Notes under the pieces: model-generated
Database searches by the model: none
The model's input: the letters and a program-made list of their open reading frames with translations, nothing else
Told to the model about the DNA's origin: nothing
Made by a program: the position numbers and the translations under genes
Source of the DNA: an uncultured Prevotella sp.
Lineage (GTDB): Bacteria; Bacteroidota; Bacteroidia; Bacteroidales; Bacteroidaceae
Assembly: GCA_944320255.1 (NCBI GenBank)
Contig: CALUGU010000015.1
Coordinates: 1-37,800, forward strand
Reading direction: 5' to 3'
Length of the DNA stretch: 37,800 nt
In this document: one piece after another, positions 33,537-37,800 of the stretch
Position numbering within the stretch: the first letter of the stretch is position 1
Layout of the letters: every line of letters starts with the position of its first letter

Positions 33537-34417
33537 ATCCTTTCAAGTACCAACCTCACCAGGTCGTCGATGTGGCTTTTATAGTTTGTGTCGCTTTTCT
33601 TAGCCAGACGGTTGGCTATCACCATGCAACACGTCACGGCCTTGTGCCCCATGAGGCGTGCCAGTCCAGCGAGTGCGGAGCTTTCCATCTCGAAGTTGGT
33701 GATTTTCATACCGTTGTATTCAAAGCTCTCTATTTTCTCGTTCTGCCGAGGGTCGGCCAGCGGCACACGGAGCTGTCGTCCTTGCGGCCCGAAAAAACCT
33801 CCGCACGCTACGGTTACGCCGCGCACCATATCGTCACCGGCTATTCTGTCAGCGAGTTCTTCGTCGGCGTCGATGACGTAAGGGGCGGGCGCGCAGATGT
33901 TGCCCGTCCATCCCAGGTGGTTGAGCAACGCACGCTCCATCTGTAGGTCGCACACGGCGTTGCGTCCTTCGTAAAAGTTCAGCAGGCCGTCAAATCCCAC
34001 CGACTTAACCGAACAGATGAACGTCCCTTCAGGCGTGTAAGGTTGCAGTCCGCCGCACGTGCCAATCCTTACAATCTCTAATTGCCTCAGTGCGTCCTTC
34101 TCCGTGCGGGTGTCGAAGTCGATGTTTGCCAAAGCGTCCATCTCGTTGAGCACGATGTCGATGTTGTCGCATCCTATGCCTGTTGACGTTACGGTGATCC
34201 GCTTGCCGTTGCAGGTGCCTGTGACTGTACGGAATTCGCGGCTTTCCACCTCGCACTCCTTCGTCTCGAAATGCGACGAGACGAGATTTACGCGCTCAGG
34301 GTCGCCTACGAGTATCACTTTGTCGGCCAAATGTTCAGGCTTCAGGTGAAGGTGGAACACGCTCCCGTCAGGATTTATTATCAATTCAGATTCGGCGAAA
34401 TATCTTTTCATATTCAT
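33533..34417 (-). CDS. udp: Nucleoside phosphorylase (uridine phosphorylase family)
   Basis: The 294-residue enzyme would split a nucleoside with phosphate to give ribose-1-phosphate and a free base. Family motifs in order are VILVGDPERV (phosphate site), TSTGIGCDNIDIVLNE, IVRIGTCGGL and ITNFEMESSALAG (ribose-binding Met-Glu). It has an N-terminal extension of about 30 residues compared with E. coli Udp, usual in Bacteroidales. Uridine or related pyrimidines are the likely substrate, but purine nucleosides are not excluded. A second ATG is two codons in. It is the first gene of a two-gene unit with the esterase. Confidence 0.85.
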   Translation of the reverse strand: MNMKRYFAESELIINPDGSVFHLHLKPEHLADKVILVGDPERVNLVSSHFETKECEVESREFRTVTGTCNGKRITVTSTGIGCDNIDIVLNEMDALANIDFDTRTEKDALRQLEIVRIGTCGGLQPYTPEGTFICSVKSVGFDGLLNFYEGRNAVCDLQMERALLNHLGWTGNICAPAPYVIDADEELADRIAGDDMVRGVTVACGGFFGPQGRQLRVPLADPRQNEKIESFEYNGMKITNFEMESSALAGLARLMGHKAVTCCMVIANRLAKKSDTNYKSHIDDLVRLVLERI

Positions 34418-34491
34418 TTGGTGTTAAATACATTGACTTTGTAAATTTAACCCAAACCGGTCTTTTGATTTCAGGCCGATTGTGGTTTTAT

Positions 34492-35649
34492 TCAAAGGTT
34501 CTCGGCGTTTCTTATTTCCTTTTCCATTTGCCGGATGCCTGCTTCGAGCGTTTCGAGCTGTTTCTCGGCTTTCATGATGTCCGCGCTTAGTTGCCGCTTG
34601 GTTGCCGGCGAGCCGTCAGAGTATTTCCGTCTCATCGCGTCAAGGGTCTCGGCCAGTTTTCCGGCGGACTTTTCCATATCGCACAGCTTGCTGAAGCGTT
34701 GCCTGTTGGCGGGCGACTTGAAGTCTGACACCGAGGTGTACACAGTCCTGTCGTTCACTACGAACGATATTCTGTCACCTCCTTCCTCGGTTGTTCTTGC
34801 TTTCATGGCTTCAACCCTTTCGCGCGCGGCTTGCAGCTTGGCCTCGTCAGTCCATGTGTCGCTGATGCTCGTTATGTCGGCAAGGTTTTCCAGCTTGTCT
34901 TCGCCGATGATTTCGGCGTCATACGCCGTGCGCGTCTCTGCCGGTACGAACGTGTAAATGCAAACCTTGCCTTCAGGCTGCCGCCTGTCGGTTACGAGCC
35001 ATCCTATGTTGTCAAATTCGTCTGTCACGCAGTAATAGTCGTTGCCCGTCGAGTTGTAAGGCAGTCCGGCGTTCTCTGGTTCGTAGAAGCGTCCCGTCTC
35101 CCGGTCATACCTTGTCACGTATATGTCATATCCGCCAAGGCCGTCGCCGCCTTTTGCTGCGAAGTACAGCGTCACGCCGTCAGCCATCATATAGGGGTAA
35201 TTCACGTCGCTGAACCCGTCGCCAAGTTCGCCTATGAGCCTTTCGCCCGTCCATTTGCCGCCCAGCTTGTCGGCCGTGTAGAGCTTGTAGTGACCGTCGT
35301 TGTCCGCCTTGGCATAAAACATCCTGTTGCCAAACTCGTTTACGTATGCGCCTCCAGGCTGTACGGTCGCCGTGTCGGCAGTCTCGCCGTAAACCCCTAA
35401 GCGTCCCGACTCCCTGTTCAGCGGTATTTTGCCGATGAAGCCGGCCTTGTCCGTCACCACGCTGTCTATGAACATCACTTGCGCCGTGGCCGGCAACATC
35501 CTTTCGCGCAGTTCGTCAACGCGCTCCTGTTCGTCAGTCATTTCCGTTTTAGCCTTCTTCTTCGCGGCTTTTTTCTTAGATTGCGCCTGTGCCGCCACGC
35601 CCGTTGAGAGCAGCAGGAGCGACAGCGATATGATTTTAGTTTTCAGCAT
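34492..35649 (-). CDS. PD40 beta-propeller periplasmic protein with coiled-coil tail
   Basis: The 385-residue product begins with a signal peptide (MLKTK, hydrophobic core, AQAQ near 23) followed by a Lys-rich stretch. Residues about 60-220 contain PD40/WD40-like blades: FGNRMFYAKADNDGHYKLY, VNYPYMMADGVTLYFAAKG and GGYDIYVTRYDRETGRF. This matches the PD40 proteins of Bacteroidetes that sit near outer membrane complexes. The last 120 residues are charged and helical, probably a coiled coil. No enzyme motif is present. The gene has a -7 box at 35760-35768 and a repeated leader just before the start. Confidence 0.8.
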   Translation of the reverse strand: MLKTKIISLSLLLLSTGVAAQAQSKKKAAKKKAKTEMTDEQERVDELRERMLPATAQVMFIDSVVTDKAGFIGKIPLNRESGRLGVYGETADTATVQPGGAYVNEFGNRMFYAKADNDGHYKLYTADKLGGKWTGERLIGELGDGFSDVNYPYMMADGVTLYFAAKGGDGLGGYDIYVTRYDRETGRFYEPENAGLPYNSTGNDYYCVTDEFDNIGWLVTDRRQPEGKVCIYTFVPAETRTAYDAEIIGEDKLENLADITSISDTWTDEAKLQAARERVEAMKARTTEEGGDRISFVVNDRTVYTSVSDFKSPANRQRFSKLCDMEKSAGKLAETLDAMRRKYSDGSPATKRQLSADIMKAEKQLETLEAGIRQMEKEIRNAENL

Positions 35650-35718
35650 CGTTATTATCAGTTTTATTAGTTGACAAGTTTTTTACAATTATTAGTTGGC
35701 AAGTCTCACAATGACAAG
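35650..35718 (-). promoter_or_regulatory. Repeated CTTGTCAACTAA leader in front of the PD40 gene
   Basis: Read on the minus strand, this leader has CTTGTCATTGTGA (35706-35718), then CTTGCCAACTAA (35692-35703) and CTTGTCAACTAA (35667-35678), spaced 25 bases, ending 17 bases before the ATG. It is almost the same as the hisH leader at 8410-8469 in order and spacing. A shared regulatory or repeat origin is inferred. Confidence 0.5.
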
Positions 35719-35759
35719 CACGCAAGAGAAATTGCCTTGCCGCTTGTTTGCTTACTTAT

Positions 35760-35768
35760 GCAAAGATA
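35760..35768 (-). promoter_or_regulatory. -7 box for the PD40 gene
   Basis: On the minus strand the sequence is TATCTTTGC, an exact match to the consensus. It gives a leader of about 100 bases that contains the CTTGTCAACTAA repeats. The -33 element is not clear. Confidence 0.65.
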
Positions 35769-35938
35769 GCTAAATTTAGTCAATATGCAGTGTGCCCGGC
35801 GTCGATTTTTGCCGTGGCATAGCTTGTTTAACTAATTTTAGGCAGCCGGCCTCTTGCCTTTTTGCTTGTCATTGCTAAATGTATTGTGTGAAGTTAATGT
35901 CCGCTGTCAGCCTGCAAATTGGCTGCGTATGATTAACC

Positions 35939-36011
35939 ACCGTTATAATCGCTGATGAATACCGTTATAATCGCCGATGAATACCGTTATAATTGCCAAT
36001 GAATACCGTCC
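35939..36011. repeat. Tandem array of three 22-bp units, variant form
   Basis: Units start at 35939, 35961 and 35983 with consensus ACCGTTATAATCGCCGATGAAT, plus a 7-base partial unit. The period (22) and the CCGTTAT core match the arrays at 6833 and 19345, while the rest of the unit differs. Confidence 0.88.
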
Positions 36012-36384
36012 AAAAAATGTTAAAGGCTGTTGGTGGGCGGCAGTTCATTCCCCTTGAGGTAAGATTTTCGCGTTGATTGCTTTACATCGTAATCACGAAT
36101 GATATTATGTAAAGTGAAACCCCGCTTATGCTGACAAACTGATTTAGGATGACGCTCTCAAAATCCCGTCGTCGTTAATTCTATCAATCTTTGCCAGGAA
36201 AACACAATTTTTCGTGTGCAAAATTAAGTCGCTGACAGCCAGTGATATAACTCTTGCCGCTACTTGAATGTGCATTGATTTACATTCATTCTGTCTATAA
36301 AAGACCGTCGTTCGCAATGCCGTTAACGCCCTTTCAGCCTTGGTTTGACGGCTTATGCCATTGTGTTTAGCGGCAAATCAGCCA

Positions 36385-36403
36385 GCGATATGTGGCATAT
36401 CGC
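36385..36403. repeat. Short palindrome GCGATATG-TGG-CATATCGC
   Basis: An 8-bp perfect stem (36385-36392 with 36396-36403) with a 3-base loop. A related word, GATATATGGCATAT, recurs near 36555. No T tract follows. It could be a protein-binding site. Confidence 0.5.
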
Positions 36404-36658
36404 GTTGTGAAACGCGCCTTTATGAGTTGTAATATGCCGTTGACCACATCCTGTGCGGAGCTTGTTCGCACTTTTGTAATCTATTTGCCCAGTTTCCGCT
36501 GACAATTCCTGGTTTACGCTTTGCAAATGATTTACGGCAAGAACATTGCAAAGTGATATATGGCATATTATTTTTGCGGACACCAATTATAATAAGGTAT
36601 GAGGATGTTTTTTGGGTGATGATTTGAGCGCAAGTGTATTTATATGGCTGAATTAAAA

Positions 36659-36689
36659 TTGTTATATGTGAATATTTTTGTATTTTTGC
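36659..36689 (+). promoter_or_regulatory. Bacteroidetes-type promoter before the HNH-associated RNA
   Basis: TTG at 36659-36661, 19 bases, then TATTTTTGC at 36681-36689, matching both boxes of the Bacteroidetes promoter. The transcript would begin near 36696. Confidence 0.75.
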
Positions 36690-36695
36690 ACAAAG

Positions 36696-36910
36696 AAACG
36701 TACTCGAAAGAGTATGCCAATTCTATTATCAAGATGTGTTTAGGACATCCTTGACTCGGCTGTGACATAAGAATTAGCACTTCAAAACACGTCAGCCAAG
36801 CTAAGACAGCGGTGTCCGCGCTTGAATATGGGCGTGGGCGTGAGGTTGTTTTGTCTGACGTGGGCAGTGCTAAGCCTTTATGTCAATACAGTCTCCGCCA
36901 CGCCTTTTTT
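36696..36910 (+). ncRNA. Candidate structured RNA of about 215 nt with its own terminator
   Basis: Between a clear promoter and the HNH gene, several foldings line up. TACTC-GAAA-GAGTA (36701-36714) is a GNRA hairpin. CAAGATGT pairs with ACATCcTTG around GTTTAGG. AAGC...GCTT encloses GCGG/CCGC near 36798-36822. The end is a 12-bp stem with two one-base bulges (36831-36844 with 36893-36904) followed by TTTTTT at 36905-36910. Inside that stem, TGT..GAC pairs with GTC...ACA and GGC with GCC. The terminator lies before the HNH start codon, so the RNA is a separate product or an attenuating leader. I do not recognise it as tmRNA, RNase P, SRP or 6S RNA. Confidence 0.5.
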
Positions 36911-36952
36911 ACTAAAAAGACTTTTTATTGTCCTCATAAAAATAAAGAAAGT

Positions 36953-37582
36953 ATGAGCAAGGCGGATGATTTTCTAAATGAATGCAAGAACAACGTCGGG
37001 AAATGGATATGTTCTTTACACACGACAGGCAGTAATCAACCTGCCGCTGTTTTCCGTGAAGTGAAAAAGCTGGGATACGAATTTGAAGAGGTGTCCCCTA
37101 ACAGGTGGGCAAAAACAATGTATTGCCCAATATGCCAACAAGAAACCACGCATTACAAATTATTGAACGCTACCCCGACGTTGACCAAGCATACGCGTCT
37201 GGCCATTGATAGAAAATCAAGAGAGAGGGTGCTGAACATTCTCGGTTGGCGCGATGCGTTCACGGGGGCGAAAATAACATCGACCCCGGAGATTGATCAT
37301 AAAGTTCCGTGGACCAGGCTTGACGGTGATATTGATATACGGGTTCTATCGGATGATGAAATTGCGGAAAACTTTCAATTACTCACAAGAGAGCACAACC
37401 TGTTAAAGGACAGGATGTGTTCTGAGTGTAAAAGAACGAATATCCGTCCTCCTTTCTTGGGTATTAGTTATTGGTATCAAGGTGGGAGAGAATATTGTGG
37501 CAGCTGTGTGGGATGCGGGTGGCATGACGGAAACAAGTGGAGGGAATCCGTCAACGATTTAATCCAAGATAAGATTTTGTAA
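36953..37582 (+). CDS. HNH endonuclease, restriction-enzyme-like, with extra Cys pairs
   Basis: The frame is open from a GTG at 36812, but that part overlaps the structured RNA and terminator; the ATG at 36953 (MSKADDFLNECK) gives a plausible 209-residue protein. The HNH site is complete: D115-H116 in EIDHKVPW, N140 in ENFQLL, and H148-N149 in REHNLLKDR. Cys pairs C58/C61, C156/C159 and C182/C185 with C188 suggest zinc binding around the fold. The first 55 residues could form a helical DNA-binding part (PAAVFREVKKLGYEFE). The layout suits a type II restriction enzyme or a stand-alone nicking nuclease. No methyltransferase lies upstream; any partner would be beyond the window end. The exact family is not known to me. 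Confidence 0.75.
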   Translation: MSKADDFLNECKNNVGKWICSLHTTGSNQPAAVFREVKKLGYEFEEVSPNRWAKTMYCPICQQETTHYKLLNATPTLTKHTRLAIDRKSRERVLNILGWRDAFTGAKITSTPEIDHKVPWTRLDGDIDIRVLSDDEIAENFQLLTREHNLLKDRMCSECKRTNIRPPFLGISYWYQGGREYCGSCVGCGWHDGNKWRESVNDLIQDKIL

Positions 37583-37693
37583 ACTTATTGTTGCACCATT
37601 CTTCCCGTTTCAACAGCTCGCAAATAGAAAAAAGTTTTCGGTGGGTTTATGGTAGCTTGTATCTTTGTTCCAGCTTTTTTGCATACTTCTCTA

Positions 37694-37722
37694 TTTGTCT
37701 GCATATTTTTTACTATCTTTGC
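37694..37722 (+). promoter_or_regulatory. Possible promoter at the window end
   Basis: TATCTTTGC at 37714-37722 fits the -7 consensus; TTTG at 37694-37697 is 16 bases upstream, a little close. It would serve a gene beginning near or beyond the end of the window, possibly a partner of the HNH gene. A frame without a normal start codon is open from about 37738 to the edge. Confidence 0.45.
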
Positions 37723-37800
37723 TGAGGATAATTAAAAAAGCTGTATCTGATTGATACACAGAATGGAATTGAAGAGTGTGAGATTTTAGGTAACGATTTA

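Larger units (their letters stand above)
35769..36658. other. Non-coding stretch of about 0.9 kb before the HNH locus
   Basis: No reading frame here has a convincing start or domain; the longest (36353-36586, minus) has random-looking composition. It contains the 22-bp tandem units at 35939, a region (about 36130-36240) weakly similar to the head of the composite element (GATGACGCTCT, then GTGTGCAAAATTAAGTCGC), and a small palindrome at 36385-36403. It looks like degenerate repeat DNA. Confidence 0.5.

Noticed and set aside
36812-36952. N-terminal extension of the HNH protein from a GTG
   Set aside because: This part overlaps a promoter-driven structured region and its terminator, and the encoded 47 residues show no pattern; the ATG at 36953 is better.
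36953-37582. IscB or other RNA-guided nuclease
   Set aside because: At about 209 residues with only an HNH core and no RuvC motifs, the protein does not fit IscB or Cas9-like families despite the RNA upstream.

Overview
The window reads as chromosomal DNA of a gut-type Bacteroidales bacterium, most like Prevotellaceae or a close relative. Supporting signs are the Bacteroidetes promoter form (TTG/TTTG, about 19-20 bases, TAnnTTTGC) in front of many genes, starts without clear Shine-Dalgarno sites, and family content typical of the order: a DUF3256 protein, class III fructose-bisphosphatase, a DUF4105/Lnb-type lipoprotein acyltransferase, a SecA of over 1100 residues, and secreted proteins with the short 'YTISGQ...GVYIVNGKK' tail. 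Most of the window is ordinary core metabolism and envelope biogenesis.

Layout. 1-2.4 kb: tRNA-Glu(CTC) with terminator, a phenylacetate-CoA ligase and a DUF3256 secreted protein. 2.4-6.5 kb: a promoter with a compact structured RNA (6S-like or Bacteroidales-1-like candidate), then a small secreted protein and a large modular family-1 pectate lyase, closed by a strong terminator. 6.5-7.3 kb: non-coding repeats. 7.4-12 kb: purU, then hisH-hisA-hisF-hisIE and ftsE. 12.1-19 kb: lysC-lysA, two unusual glycosyltransferases and class III fbp. 19-19.8 kb: repeats and a 36-bp inverted repeat. 19.8-27.6 kb on the minus strand: a SpoU-type RNA methyltransferase, an ABC ATPase, secA, a degenerate alkaline-phosphatase-superfamily protein, and an overlapping Lnb-type gene. 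28.3-32.5 kb: outer membrane protein, LptC and a PpiD-type chaperone. 32.7-35.6 kb on the minus strand: esterase, nucleoside phosphorylase and a PD40 protein. 35.7-37.8 kb: a long non-coding stretch, then a promoter, a candidate structured RNA of about 215 nt with its own terminator, and an HNH nuclease; this end looks accessory.

How the genes work together. The his block makes the second half of the histidine pathway. lysC and lysA provide the first and last steps of lysine synthesis. purU recycles formyl-tetrahydrofolate and fbp supports gluconeogenesis. SecA, Lnb, LptC, PpiD and the outer membrane protein all serve the export and maturation of envelope proteins and lipids. The pectate lyase pair points to plant-polysaccharide use.

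Points most worth a second look: the promoter-RNA-terminator unit in front of the HNH gene; the phosphatase-fold protein that has lost most expected catalytic residues yet overlaps the lipoprotein acyltransferase gene; a composite non-coding repeat with 22-bp tandem units at two or three loci; and a shared CTTGTCAACTAA leader in front of hisH and the PD40 gene. I found no CRISPR array, intact insertion sequence, prophage or complete defence system.
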